Of a stretch of 64,000 bases of DNA, positions 1-8,482 are shown piece after piece; positions within the stretch are counted from its first letter, which is position 1; every line of letters starts with the position of its first letter. This DNA comes from Serratia sp. M24T3 (GTDB lineage: Bacteria; Pseudomonadota; Gammaproteobacteria; Enterobacterales; Enterobacteriaceae), in assembly GCF_000257645.1 (NCBI RefSeq), contig NZ_AJHJ01000002.1:124001-188000 (forward strand), in the 5' to 3' direction. Both the position numbers and the translations under genes were made by a program. The notes under the pieces are model-generated. The model saw nothing but the letters and a program-made list of their open reading frames with translations, was not told the origin of the DNA and did no database searches.

Positions 1-167
1 AACAATACGAACTGATCGGCCTGCTCTGCGACGGGATAAAGCTCGTATTCAATACAGCCTTCTTCTTTTCTGACCAGCGGCGCAAGTTTCTCAAAAGCAG
101 AAATTTGATCCTGACCACGGCCCGGCTGAGTAGTAATTAGCACCACCAGTTTAACTTCACTAGACAT
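1..167 (-). CDS. Antibiotic-biosynthesis-monooxygenase (ABM) domain protein, partial
   Basis: The first 55 codons are present; the C-terminal half lies beyond the window edge. The translation begins MSSEVKLVVLITTQPGRG and continues through a segment like AFEKLAPLVRKEEGCIEYELY, the first strand-helix-strand of the small dimeric ABM fold found in YgiN-type quinol monooxygenases. A GGAGC ribosome binding site lies six bases before the ATG. It is 28 bases downstream of the LysR gene on the same strand, so co-transcription is likely. Family assignment rests on a short N-terminal stretch; substrate cannot be inferred. Confidence 0.6.
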   Translation of the reverse strand, partial: MSSEVKLVVLITTQPGRGQDQISAFEKLAPLVRKEEGCIEYELYPVAEQADQFVL

Positions 168-195
168 AAAATAGCTCCATTTTGACTTTTAATAA

Positions 196-1101
196 TTAAG
201 TTTTATCGGTTTCAAACGTCGCTTTGGCCACGATCCAATCTCTAAACTTTCTTCCTAAACGGGTTAAAAGTGCAGACTCGTCATAAACCAGAAAATAGCT
301 GGTTCCCGCATTATTAGGGGTTGATATCAAGCTTAACAGCCGCCCTTGTGCCAACTCCTGCTCAATCAAAGACTTTCTAATCAAGGCGATACCTTTTGCT
401 GCCAGCGCTGCCTCAATTACGCCATTTGATTTCACAAAAACCGGACCACGGTCAGTATCGGCATCTTCTAAACCCATGGCTGTGAACCAAAGTTTCCAGT
501 CGAGACGATGCTCATCGTGCAGCAAAGTATAAGCCAGCAGGTCGCGAGGATCAGTAATAGCGTTACCCGAAGAAATTAGATTTGGACTACAAACGACAGA
601 ATAGTGATCGTTTAGCAATAATTCTGACTCCAGACGTGGAAATTTTCCCCGGCCGTGCCGCACCGCGAAATCAACCCCTTCCGAGAGCAGATCAACCACT
701 CGGTTAGTCGTATTGATTTGCACTTCCACCCCCGGATTAAGTTGTTCAAACTCGGGAAGACGCGGAAGAAACCACTGGGTGGCAAAGCCGCTGGTACAGC
801 TAATAGTCAGCTTATTATTGCACTTTTCATCTTTTAATCTTTGTGTCGCTTCCTCTATCTGCAAGAAAGCCGGCTTTATGGCGCTGAGGTAAATTCTCCC
901 TTGCGAAGTTAATTCTAAATAACGCGGTCCACGAACGAACAGCCGCGCCTGCATCAAATCTTCAAGCTTGGCGATTTGCTGACTAATCGCTCCCGGAGTT
1001 ACAAAAAGTTCCTCAGCCGCTTTTTTCATACTCATATGCCTGGCCACAGCTTCGAAACACATCAGGGCGTGTAAAGGAGGAAGTTTCATAACCGGTCGCA
1101 T
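196..1101 (-). CDS. LysR-family transcriptional regulator, GcvA-like
   Basis: This is a DNA-binding regulator of about 300 residues. The N-terminal winged helix-turn-helix (PPLHALMCFEAVARHMSMKKAAEEL, then a VTPGAISQQIAKLE recognition region) is followed by a periplasmic-binding-protein-like effector domain with the GcvA-type signatures FLPRLPEFEQLNPGVEV and DFAVRHGRG. No ATG has a strong ribosome binding site; ATG at 1101 or at 1089 (MKLPPL) are both possible. It is divergent from the EamA transporter at 1228 and upstream of an ABM-domain gene on its own strand, the usual layout for a LysR controlling its neighbours. The ligand is unknown. Confidence 0.85.
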   Translation of the reverse strand: MRPVMKLPPLHALMCFEAVARHMSMKKAAEELFVTPGAISQQIAKLEDLMQARLFVRGPRYLELTSQGRIYLSAIKPAFLQIEEATQRLKDEKCNNKLTISCTSGFATQWFLPRLPEFEQLNPGVEVQINTTNRVVDLLSEGVDFAVRHGRGKFPRLESELLLNDHYSVVCSPNLISSGNAITDPRDLLAYTLLHDEHRLDWKLWFTAMGLEDADTDRGPVFVKSNGVIEAALAAKGIALIRKSLIEQELAQGRLLSLISTPNNAGTSYFLVYDESALLTRLGRKFRDWIVAKATFETDKT

Positions 1102-1227
1102 ATTGAGTTTAGTTAATCTCAACTGTAGGCGAATTAATGGTTTGTTATCAAGCGCATTTCTGGCCTAAAGTCTCAACGATTTTAATAATCAATATCAATG
1201 GCCACACCTCTGAGAGGCGAGAAAAAG

Positions 1228-2142
1228 ATGAAAGCAGCAGATTTTGTAAGATTGATACTTTTGGCAGCAATATGGGGAGCAAGTTTTCTGTTTATGCGCA
1301 TCGCTGCCCCAGCCTTGGGTGCAATTAATACCGCGTTCTTTAGAGTGCTGTTTGGATTTATTGGTCTTGGATGCATTTTGCTGGTCATGCGTACCAAAAT
1401 AAACTTTCAGGGAAAAACCACGACCTCATTACTGTTAGGCGTTATTAATTCTGGCTTTCCCTTCCTCATGTACAGTGTAGCGGCTCGATTATTACCGGCG
1501 GGTTATTCTGCAATCCTTAACGCCACTACGCCATTAATGGGCGCGCTAATCGGATTTTGTTTATTCAAAGAAAAACTGAGCGTTAAAAAATGGAGTGGCG
1601 TATTTCTCGGACTGATTGGCATTATGCTAGTGACCACTACGGATAAATTAAACTCAGCCAATAATGTGGTCTGGGGCGTATTGGCCTGCCTTATTGCTAC
1701 CAGTTGCTACGGTTTTGCCGGTTTTCTTACCAGAAAGTGGATATCAGATAAAGGCGGACTGGATCCCAAGATTGTCGCTTTCGGTAGCCAAATCGGTGCA
1801 ACCCTATTCTTATTGCCGTTTTTTGGCTTTTCGATGGTCGTGAGCCCAGTCACTAATTGGTCAATTTTAGAAGTTTGGGCAAGCCTTTTAGCACTTGGAT
1901 TTATTTGCACCGCCTTGGCCTATATTCTTTATTTCAAACTTATTACTGATATTGGCCCAATGCGCTCGCTTTCAGTCACCTTCCTGATTCCCCCTTTTGG
2001 TATTTTGTGGAGTTATCTGGTGCTCGGTGAACAGCTTAATCCAGCTTTTTATTACGGAGGTGCCGTGGTTGCCGTCGCTATCTGGCTAATTGTCAGTCCG
2101 GCTAAAAAAAGCGCGGTCCAATCTACTGGCGATCTCAGATAA
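1228..2142 (+). CDS. EamA/DMT-family inner-membrane transporter
   Basis: A hydrophobic protein of 304 residues with ten predicted membrane segments and the two tandem EamA repeats of drug/metabolite transporters. The N-terminal LLAAIWGASFLFMRIAAPALG and the repeat-two segment ending in a YFKLITDIGPMRS motif are typical. The start at 1228 is chosen because GAGAGGCGAG lies just upstream, whereas the in-frame ATG at 1198 has no ribosome site. It probably exports an amino acid or small metabolite; the substrate cannot be read from sequence. It is divergent from the GcvA-like LysR gene, its likely regulator. Confidence 0.85.
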   Translation: MKAADFVRLILLAAIWGASFLFMRIAAPALGAINTAFFRVLFGFIGLGCILLVMRTKINFQGKTTTSLLLGVINSGFPFLMYSVAARLLPAGYSAILNATTPLMGALIGFCLFKEKLSVKKWSGVFLGLIGIMLVTTTDKLNSANNVVWGVLACLIATSCYGFAGFLTRKWISDKGGLDPKIVAFGSQIGATLFLLPFFGFSMVVSPVTNWSILEVWASLLALGFICTALAYILYFKLITDIGPMRSLSVTFLIPPFGILWSYLVLGEQLNPAFYYGGAVVAVAIWLIVSPAKKSAVQSTGDLR

Positions 2143-2164
2143 TAGCCAAAGGATTTACAATAAC

Positions 2165-2192
2165 ACCCCGACTATTTAGCTACAGGCGGGGT
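2165..2192. terminator. Weak inverted repeat between convergent genes
   Basis: ACCCCG (2165-2170) can pair with CGGGGT (2187-2192) across a 16-base loop, between the EamA gene and the convergent hydrolase gene. The loop is long and the flanking T run is short, so this is at best a weak bidirectional terminator. Confidence 0.3.
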
Positions 2193-2216
2193 TAATTCAT
2201 GACTATAAGAAAGCTA

Positions 2217-3047
2217 TTATTCCACAGGTTGCCAGACAAACTGGCCAGCTTGTTTATTAATATAACCCACAGAACTACCGGCAAAATGCGAGCTGAAATA
2301 CAAGGTATGATTTTCGGCTGACTGTTCTAAAATTCGCTTACGAGTTGCAATAGCCAGCGGTTTATCTACACAGAATACCGAGACCAATTCTGGATGAGGA
2401 AGTTGTTCGAGATTATGCATGACATCTCCGGCAAATAAGGCATTTTCCCCTTCATCGTTAAAACGAATCGACATATGGCCTGCACAATGCCCCGGCGTGG
2501 AAATATATTCGAATTTGCCGTCAATCACTCCACCGGCTGCGGGAATAAAATCTGCCAGACCTGCTTCAATTACCGGTAACACGCTGTCAACAAAGGCTGC
2601 ATAACCCGGTACGGCTTTCCCCTCATCACTGAGGTTATATTGGTAACCCTCTTGCGGAAAGACATAGCGTGCATTAGGAAACGTAGGTTGCCATTTTCCG
2701 TCTTTATAATAGGTGTTCCAGCCCACGTGATCGGTATGAATATGGGTCATTAAAACATAGTCAACATCTTCCGGTTTTACCCCTTGTTCTGCCAATCGCA
2801 GTAAAAAGGGTGAGTCCAAGTCGTTAAACAGCGGCGATGTGCGCTTTTTACCTTTGCCGATTCCAGTGTCGATTAAATAGATCTTCCCCTCATGCCTTAC
2901 CAGCCAACCATGCACGCTAAGGATCAAATCTGAAGACTCTTTTTTCCAATCCGGGAATAGAAAATTGGAATTAAAAGCTAAATCGGTTTCATAAATTTTG
3001 TTGATCACTGCTTTTCCAAGCTTGTGACTAAGAGAATCTTTAGACAT
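2217..3047 (-). CDS. MBL-fold metallo-hydrolase (lactonase-like)
   Basis: A cytoplasmic hydrolase of 276 residues from the metallo-beta-lactamase superfamily. The metal motif HxHxDH is intact (THIHTDH, residues 101-107). It is followed by a GHCAGH segment carrying a further metal histidine and by FAGD with the bridging aspartate, so a dinuclear zinc site is expected. Length and motif spacing resemble AttM/AiiA-type lactonases and related esterases, but these do not distinguish lactonase from other hydrolase activity. AAAGGA lies six bases before the ATG. It is monocistronic, converging on the EamA gene and 150 bases from the next LysR gene. Confidence 0.8.
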   Translation of the reverse strand: MSKDSLSHKLGKAVINKIYETDLAFNSNFLFPDWKKESSDLILSVHGWLVRHEGKIYLIDTGIGKGKKRTSPLFNDLDSPFLLRLAEQGVKPEDVDYVLMTHIHTDHVGWNTYYKDGKWQPTFPNARYVFPQEGYQYNLSDEGKAVPGYAAFVDSVLPVIEAGLADFIPAAGGVIDGKFEYISTPGHCAGHMSIRFNDEGENALFAGDVMHNLEQLPHPELVSVFCVDKPLAIATRKRILEQSAENHTLYFSSHFAGSSVGYINKQAGQFVWQPVE

Positions 3048-3197
3048 GACTATTCCTTTTGATGATTTACGATTACAAAATAATGAAACCGATCAGAGGG
3101 ATGAGTCAAGACATGTTCATAAAGTCGTTAGCACATCCCATTAATTGCTAATTCTGCACGGTGAAATATGCAGATAAGGATTAGAAAACTCAGAACA

Positions 3198-4061
3198 TCA
3201 GGCCATTTGCTTAGCAATACCCGATATAAGAAAATCCATTACTGCGCGGATTTGCGGAGTATTTCTCAAGTCTTCATGAACCAAAATCCAAATTTCTCTG
3301 GAGAAAGGAATGGCCTCGGATATATCGGTTACTCGTTGCAATTCATTTTCGGCATCACCAATAAAGCAAGGCAGACCCGCGATCCCAATTCCTGTTTTAG
3401 CCGCCTCGTACTGACTGATAATATCGCTAACCTCTGCCACAATCCTCCTTTCCCTTGCCGCTTCGAGCAGCCATTTTTGATGCGGCATATCGGCAAACTG
3501 TTCGCTATAGGCAATAAACTCCCAGCGGTCTGGAATCTTGGCATATTCGTAATCTTTGCTGGCATAGAGGGCAAAGGCCATGTCGCCTATTTTGCGAGCC
3601 ACACTTCGAGGCTCAATGGGGCGAAACAGCCGCACGGCAATGTCCGCCTCTCGACGACTTAAAGAAACACTCTGTGCCTGACTGGCTATCGATAACTGAA
3701 TATCTGGATACAACTGGCGGAAAGCAAACAACTTATTAGCCAAAAATTTGTATGCCAATACTGGCGGCATGCTGATGACTACTTTTCCAGCCAAGGGTAA
3801 CTGAGCTGCGCGAGCCGTTCTTTCAACCGCAAAAGCGTTCAGCTCGACTTGGCCCGCCAGCTCGGCAATCTGTTGCCCGAGGAGTGTCAATTGGCATGAG
3901 CGCGGCAATCTGTCAACCAGTCGCACCTGCAAACTTTCTTCAAGCAGATTTAATCGACGACTCACCGTGGCATGATCGACCTTTAAAGCACGAGCCGCGC
4001 CGGACAAACTTCCCTGCTGCGCCACCGCAAGAAAATAGCGTAAATCTTCCCAGTCAAACAT
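3198..4061 (-). CDS. LysR-family transcriptional regulator
   Basis: A regulator of 287 residues. The N-terminal HTH reads MFDWEDLRYFLAVAQQGSLS, then ARALKVDHATVSRRLNLLE. The effector domain carries DIAVRLFRP and a typical GIGIAGLPCF segment near the C terminus. The start at 4061 fits the family; an upstream in-frame extension to 4136 would run through the shared promoter. It is divergent from the MFS exporter at 4159, and the 97-base gap holds repeated TGTGCA elements that look like its binding site. The subgroup resembles regulators whose HTH begins with a WEDLRYFLAV motif, often controlling efflux or oxidoreductase neighbours. Confidence 0.88.
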   Translation of the reverse strand: MFDWEDLRYFLAVAQQGSLSGAARALKVDHATVSRRLNLLEESLQVRLVDRLPRSCQLTLLGQQIAELAGQVELNAFAVERTARAAQLPLAGKVVISMPPVLAYKFLANKLFAFRQLYPDIQLSIASQAQSVSLSRREADIAVRLFRPIEPRSVARKIGDMAFALYASKDYEYAKIPDRWEFIAYSEQFADMPHQKWLLEAARERRIVAEVSDIISQYEAAKTGIGIAGLPCFIGDAENELQRVTDISEAIPFSREIWILVHEDLRNTPQIRAVMDFLISGIAKQMA

Positions 4062-4062
4062 C

Positions 4063-4110
4063 TGTGCATTTTTCCCAGTATAATGTGTGCATATACCAAA
4101 TATCTGCACA
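4063..4110. promoter_or_regulatory. Candidate LysR operator between LysR and MFS genes
   Basis: TGTGCAT occurs at 4063-4069 and again at 4086-4092, and the second copy is mirrored by TGCACA at 4105-4110, giving TGTGCA-N13-TGCACA. The internal T-N11-A geometry matches LysR boxes. It lies in the divergent promoter region, so one site could serve both genes. Confidence 0.5.
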
Positions 4111-4158
4111 TCTGAATACGACTTATGATAGCTCAATCTTCATTAAAAGGAGCTTTCA

Positions 4159-5571
4159 ATGGAAAGTCATTCAACCCAACAGCTTAAGTTTATCCAGCTT
4201 GCTGCCTGCTTAGGATTTGTCGTAGTCCTACTCGATGTCAGCGTAGTCAATGTCGCCCTGCAGGCATTAAGCCGCCAATTTATTGCACGTATTACTGACC
4301 TGCAATGGGTAGTCAACGCTTATTCATTAGTCTTTGCTGCACTATTACTCACAGCGGGTGCTCTAGGGGATCGTCTGGGTGCAAAGCGGGTATTTATGCT
4401 GGGATTCGCAATATTCACCTTGGGTTCAGTTTGCTGCGGATTATCGCCGAGCCTGCCAATATTAATTGTGGCGCGCATTTTACAAGGGTTCGGAGCCGCG
4501 CTGTTAGTTCCCGCCTCTTTATCTCTTATTCGTCAGGTATTTGTCGATGCCGAAGCCCGCAGTCGTGCCGTCGGTTGGTGGGCAGCTGGCGGCGGTATTG
4601 CACTGGCAGCGGGTCCGGTTATTGGCGGTTTCCTGATTTCAGCCATTGGCTGGCGCAGCATATTTCTCGTTAATTTGCCAATTGGGTTGATTGGCTTGTG
4701 GATTGCTGGCCGTTTTGCACCAACCTCGCCCGTTCAATCCGGGAAAAGCCTGGATATTGCGGGACAAATAACCGGGGCAGTCACTCTGGCCAGCCTGACC
4801 ATTGCCTTAACTGAAGCCAGCAGTTTCGGATGGGATGACCCTATTATTTATGCATCAAGTGGCTGCTTTATCCTGTTTGGTATCTTATTTGTTTGGCTTG
4901 AGGGAAGAAACCCGAAGGCAATGCTGCCGTTGAGCCTCTTTTCTAATAAGACTTTGAGTAGCTCAACGCTAATCGGCTTACTCGCCAATTTAACTTTTTA
5001 CGGCATGGTATTCACTTTCAGCCTCTATTTTCAATTTATCAGAGAATACCCGCCGCTGAAAACCGGGCTGGCTTTTTTGCCGATGATGGGAATTATGGTG
5101 TTTGCCAATATTGCAGCAGGCCGTTATGTAACACGCGTTGGCGCCAGAAATATGGCGGCAACGGGTTTGGCCCTCTCTGCTTTAGGATATTTACTTATTT
5201 TACCGGGCCTCTCCTCCGGTTCATACGAACTGATGTCGATTCCGATGTTAATTGCCGGTGGCGGTATCGCGCTAACGATACCCACTATCACTAATGCAAC
5301 TTTGGCAGCAGTAGCAGGAACTCAGGCTGGTATTGCCTCTGGACTGCTTAACGCGTCAAGACAAGTAGGCGGCGTTATTGGCGTGGCACTGTTCGGATTT
5401 TTGGTACGCTTTAGGGAAAGTGGTCTCTTTCTACAAGGAATGAAGCTCGCATTGGAGCTTTCATCGCTATTACTGTTACTCGCATGTGTGTTGGCTTTCA
5501 GGCATCTGGCACCCCGAGAAATTTCTGTTCGCGAGAAACTGATTCCAGATGCGCTGAGCAAAAAGCGTTAA
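4159..5571 (+). CDS. MFS drug exporter, DHA2 (EmrB/QacA) type
   Basis: A 470-residue inner-membrane proton antiporter with about 14 membrane segments. The first membrane helix carries the DHA2 motif LDVSVVNVAL. GDRLGAKRVFMLG is the loop 2-3 motif A, and the GGGIALAAGPVIGGFL region is the antiporter motif C. AAAGGAG precedes the ATG by about seven bases. It is divergent from a LysR regulator, which suggests inducible expression. The substrate is unknown; toxic organic compounds are usual for the family. Confidence 0.88.
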   Translation: MESHSTQQLKFIQLAACLGFVVVLLDVSVVNVALQALSRQFIARITDLQWVVNAYSLVFAALLLTAGALGDRLGAKRVFMLGFAIFTLGSVCCGLSPSLPILIVARILQGFGAALLVPASLSLIRQVFVDAEARSRAVGWWAAGGGIALAAGPVIGGFLISAIGWRSIFLVNLPIGLIGLWIAGRFAPTSPVQSGKSLDIAGQITGAVTLASLTIALTEASSFGWDDPIIYASSGCFILFGILFVWLEGRNPKAMLPLSLFSNKTLSSSTLIGLLANLTFYGMVFTFSLYFQFIREYPPLKTGLAFLPMMGIMVFANIAAGRYVTRVGARNMAATGLALSALGYLLILPGLSSGSYELMSIPMLIAGGGIALTIPTITNATLAAVAGTQAGIASGLLNASRQVGGVIGVALFGFLVRFRESGLFLQGMKLALELSSLLLLLACVLAFRHLAPREISVREKLIPDALSKKR

Positions 5572-5745
5572 TGGCAGCTGAGCTTACTTTTAGTTTAACG
5601 TCATTGTCTGGGCCTTTCTCAATGCCTAAACAAGCTCGTTCCTGCGCCACTCTTAAAGAAGCCTTTGCTGTGGATCGGTGGCCATTGCCCCACACTAATG
5701 ATCATTTAAACCTAATCATTGCGGGTAAGCGGCCAGAATCCAAAT

Positions 5746-5763
5746 TGCTCTCAATAGAGAGCA
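5746..5763. repeat. Perfect 7-bp hairpin downstream of the MFS gene
   Basis: TGCTCTC (5746-5752) and GAGAGCA (5757-5763) are separated by AATA. There is no T tract on either side, so a terminator role is uncertain. The remainder of 5572-5842 shows no supportable gene. Confidence 0.35.
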
Positions 5764-5842
5764 CAATCAAACATTGCAACGCCGGTTCAGATATTTGGCA
5801 ATGAGCCAGTAGCGAAACAAAAGTTGCAGAAACTGATCTAAA

Positions 5843-6622
5843 TTACTTATTTTGCGCTTGTTCAGCAGATTCCTTAATCGCCAAAGCGCTGGCACTCGCA
5901 GCATCAAATAACGAGAGGCTTTCAATCTGCTCAACCATAATGACCTTGCGAAAATCCATCGCTGAACGCGGAGAAGAATCCAGCGTAATTCCATGCTCGT
6001 CATACCAGGCACTGTAATTATGCTCAATGCATAAATTCAACATTTTTCCTTCCCGGTAACCACTCAGCATTGGAATAAGTACTACATTGGCGGTAGCGCT
6101 ATTTTCAAATGAAGCAGTGTGTATCATACCAATATAAATTCTTCGCGACTTGAGTGTAATCCACGCTAAATGTCCTTCTTCCATACACTGAAATAGTAGC
6201 CCTTCAACCCCATTAGAGTGAGTCAGCCGTTTATACAGCTCTTTGCGCCCAGAACTATTTAATCGTGCACTTCCGGCCCAGTTTGAGCGATATAGGCAAA
6301 ATAGTACTGCCAAAGTCAGCATGATCACCACCGGAGCCTGGATCCCCAGAAAACTCCAGTTCATAAAGTCCATTTGCATGTGGTGGTAATGGTCAGCCAG
6401 TGAATACGAGGTAGCATTCAGAATGGTTGAGGCAACCAAAAGTGCCAACCAAATCAAAGCAGTAGCTAGTAGACCTTGCAACACAAAAATACAGCCGTAC
6501 AGCGCCACTAAAAAATAAACGTCCCAGCCAAAAGTACGTTTGAATTTAAATCGGGTAGATAAATCGCGACTGGTGTACCAGTAGCCGCAGACCATCAATA
6601 CCATAAATACCGCCGTGCCCAT
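5843..6622 (-). CDS. Membrane protein of unknown function, three TM segments plus cytosolic domain
   Basis: A 259-residue protein not recognised with confidence. The first about 110 residues hold three hydrophobic segments (roughly 1-17, 33-70, 92-112). The remaining 145 residues are soluble, with a segment EEGHLAWITLKSRRIYIGMI that looks like a small beta-barrel or nucleic-acid-like strand pattern rather than a known catalytic motif. The ATG overlaps the stop codon of the upstream small gene by one base (TAATG) behind an AGGAGG site, so the two are translationally coupled. The C terminus is alanine- and glutamate-rich. No transport or enzyme motif is visible. Confidence 0.7.
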   Translation of the reverse strand: MGTAVFMVLMVCGYWYTSRDLSTRFKFKRTFGWDVYFLVALYGCIFVLQGLLATALIWLALLVASTILNATSYSLADHYHHMQMDFMNWSFLGIQAPVVIMLTLAVLFCLYRSNWAGSARLNSSGRKELYKRLTHSNGVEGLLFQCMEEGHLAWITLKSRRIYIGMIHTASFENSATANVVLIPMLSGYREGKMLNLCIEHNYSAWYDEHGITLDSSPRSAMDFRKVIMVEQIESLSLFDAASASALAIKESAEQAQNK

Positions 6623-6819
6623 TAAACCCTCCTTAGCTCTTGAACATGCCGGGCAAAATCCTCGTGAACCTCTTTACTGTGGATATTTACCGACGCAACA
6701 CCGTCCTCATTAATGATAATACGCTCGCCTTCTTCAATCGCTTCCTCAACATCACGCGTGCTTAAAACCTGTAATAGTGATTCCGGGCTGGAAAATATAG
6801 AAAATATAAATTTACGCAT
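6622..6819 (-). CDS. Small acidic hypothetical protein coupled to membrane gene
   Basis: A 65-residue protein starting MRKFIFSIFSSPESLLQVL. The start at 6819 is preferred because GGAGG ends five bases upstream, whereas the in-frame ATG at 6831 would place that ribosome site inside the coding region. The body is charged, with DVEEAIEEGERIIINEDGVASVNIHSKEVHEDFARHVQ. It lacks a signal peptide or membrane segment and is not recognised. Its stop overlaps the start of the downstream membrane protein gene, so the pair probably acts together. Confidence 0.65.
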   Translation of the reverse strand: MRKFIFSIFSSPESLLQVLSTRDVEEAIEEGERIIINEDGVASVNIHSKEVHEDFARHVQELRRV

Positions 6820-6855
6820 CGCGTCCTCCATAAAAGAGTTTAAGCATGGCAGGCG

Positions 6856-6879
6856 ATATCCTATCTATCCATAGGATAT
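6856..6879. promoter_or_regulatory. Perfect 8-bp dyad upstream of the two-gene membrane unit
   Basis: ATATCCTA (6856-6863) is mirrored exactly by TAGGATAT (6872-6879) with an eight-base spacer. It lies 37 bases before the start codon at 6819 on the minus strand, a position suited to an operator overlapping the promoter. The cognate regulator is unknown. Confidence 0.4.
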
Positions 6880-6912
6880 TTGGTAGTTTGGACGTTATCA
6901 GGCCTAATAAGT

Positions 6913-6940
6913 AAAAGAGGCATATCTTTCGACATGCCTC
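6913..6940 (-). terminator. Rho-independent terminator of hpxO
   Basis: Read on the minus strand, GAGGCAT and ATGCCTC (6934-6940 and 6917-6923 on the plus strand) form a 7-bp stem with a 10-base loop, followed by TTTT. It lies 28 bases past the hpxO stop codon. Confidence 0.7.
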
Positions 6941-6967
6941 AGTTTGAAAGGAGTGACAGGAACAGAA

Positions 6968-8125
6968 TTACTCGAGCGGACCGCCAAGAATGGTGTCGCA
7001 CATACCTGCCAGAATTTTTTCACCGGTTTCGTGTTTCAAATCCTCATACCATTCCTGGGTCACAGCCATCTCTTTACCATGGGTTACGTCGCAGCGTTTA
7101 CGCGCTTTGAGGACTAAATCTTTCACTCGTGGCGCGCGTTTTTCCTGATAACGCAGCAAAGCATCTTCGATGCCCAAGGAATTAGTTTGCAGAATGGTTG
7201 CCAGCACAACCGCATCTTCCATTGCTGCACATCCCCCCTGACCAATGTCCGGCGTGGTGCTGTGAGCAGAATCGCCAAGCAGCGCAATGCGACCTTTCAC
7301 CAATTTATCAAACGGTTCAATATCGTGAATTTCAACACGGTTGGTGGTTTCAGGATTAATTTGCGCAATAAGCTTTTGTACCGGCTCTGCCCAGCCTGCA
7401 AAGTAGTGCTGAAGGTCTTCGCGCAAGGTACTGCGGTCCTGTTCGAGTCCTTTTGGCAAGGGCACATCGAAGAAGAAATAGAAACGATTGCCGCTAACCG
7501 GCATCAGTGAAACGCGTTTGCCTTCACCTACAAAAGTCGTCCACTGGTCGGCCGGGGCAATGCTTTCGTCGATTTCGACCAGCCCATTCCAGTTAACGTA
7601 ACCTGCGTAACGGCGCTCGGTAGCATAGCCCAGCACCTGCTTGCGGACCACGGAATGCGTGCCATCGGCGGCGATCAGCAAGTCGCCGGTAGCCGAAGTT
7701 CCGTCATCAAACCAAGCGGTTACGCTGTCGGCGGACTCTTCGACATGAGTTACTCGCTTACCAAATTGCACGTCGTTGCGACCATAAGTGTCGAGCAATA
7801 ATGCCTGTAATTCCGCACGCGCTACCGGATAAGGCTGTTCGCCAACGCTCTGGATTAGCGGGTCCATGCTAAAGCGCGTCATGGTCTGGCCTTGCTGATA
7901 TTCGTTGTACGCCATATAACGCATCTGACCACCCAGTTCACGAATAGCGTCCTTCATGCCCAGATAATTCAGACATTTAACGCCATTCGGCCAGATAGAA
8001 ATGGCTGCACCCACCGGTTTAATTTCTTTTACTGCTTCAAAAACCGCAGTCTCGATGCCAAACCGCTTCAGCGCAATCGCTGCACACGTACCACCAATAC
8101 CACCACCAATCACGATCGCTTTCAT
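6968..8125 (-). CDS. hpxO: FAD-dependent urate hydroxylase HpxO
   Basis: This soluble flavoprotein monooxygenase converts urate to 5-hydroxyisourate using NADH and oxygen, the uricase-like step of purine catabolism in some enterobacteria. Its 385 residues open with the FAD-binding GGGIGGTCAAIALKRFG. The family signature GPLIAADGTHS appears here as DLLIAADGTHSVVRKQVLG, and GDSAHSTTPDIGQGGCAAMEDA is the second FAD motif. Segments such as YVNWNGLVEIDE and VGEGKRVSLMPVS match the Klebsiella HpxO that I recall almost residue for residue. No other hpx gene is next to it. Two TGTATACA dyads lie upstream and a terminator follows, so it is a single-gene unit. Confidence 0.93.
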   Translation of the reverse strand: MKAIVIGGGIGGTCAAIALKRFGIETAVFEAVKEIKPVGAAISIWPNGVKCLNYLGMKDAIRELGGQMRYMAYNEYQQGQTMTRFSMDPLIQSVGEQPYPVARAELQALLLDTYGRNDVQFGKRVTHVEESADSVTAWFDDGTSATGDLLIAADGTHSVVRKQVLGYATERRYAGYVNWNGLVEIDESIAPADQWTTFVGEGKRVSLMPVSGNRFYFFFDVPLPKGLEQDRSTLREDLQHYFAGWAEPVQKLIAQINPETTNRVEIHDIEPFDKLVKGRIALLGDSAHSTTPDIGQGGCAAMEDAVVLATILQTNSLGIEDALLRYQEKRAPRVKDLVLKARKRCDVTHGKEMAVTQEWYEDLKHETGEKILAGMCDTILGGPLE

Positions 8126-8206
8126 TTTGCTCTCCTTGAAGTCTTACAAGGTAAAAAGCAATTTCTATACCAGAATTGTAAAACTCAGGCTTTTGCCCGC
8201 CGAGCC

Positions 8207-8229
8207 TTGTATACAATCGCTGTATACAA
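8207..8229. promoter_or_regulatory. Tandem TTGTATACAA dyads upstream of hpxO
   Basis: TTGTATACAA (8207-8216) and TGTATACAA (8221-8229) are two near-identical palindromes with centres 13 bases apart, about 82 bases upstream of the hpxO start. This symmetry resembles operators of GntR-family (FadR-type) repressors, a family known to act in the Klebsiella hpx system. No GntR gene occurs in the window. The whole gap 8126-8482 contains this element, the divergent promoters and an AAGGAG ribosome site for the oxalate decarboxylase gene, and nothing else I can support. Confidence 0.6.
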
Positions 8230-8482
8230 TTTTAATTGAAACTTTTGTTACAGAACTGAAAGTGACGCACCAAAAAAAGGCACAACCATAGAGCAATGAA
8301 CCACTCCGGTGCGCTGTAGCACCAATCTCAAACAGTGGTTATATTTCATGCCCTAAAATAAACATTGTTCGCGATTTATTTAACGTTATTGCTGATTTGA
8401 AACATCACAACATTAAGAAATACACTATTTTTGCGTGAATTATGAGCCTCTATTACCCTTAATTTTTTTAAGGAGATAATGC

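Noticed and set aside
3168-3662. Plus-strand frame of 164 codons opposite the LysR gene
   Set aside because: Antisense to a clear LysR effector domain, with no recognisable domain of its own.
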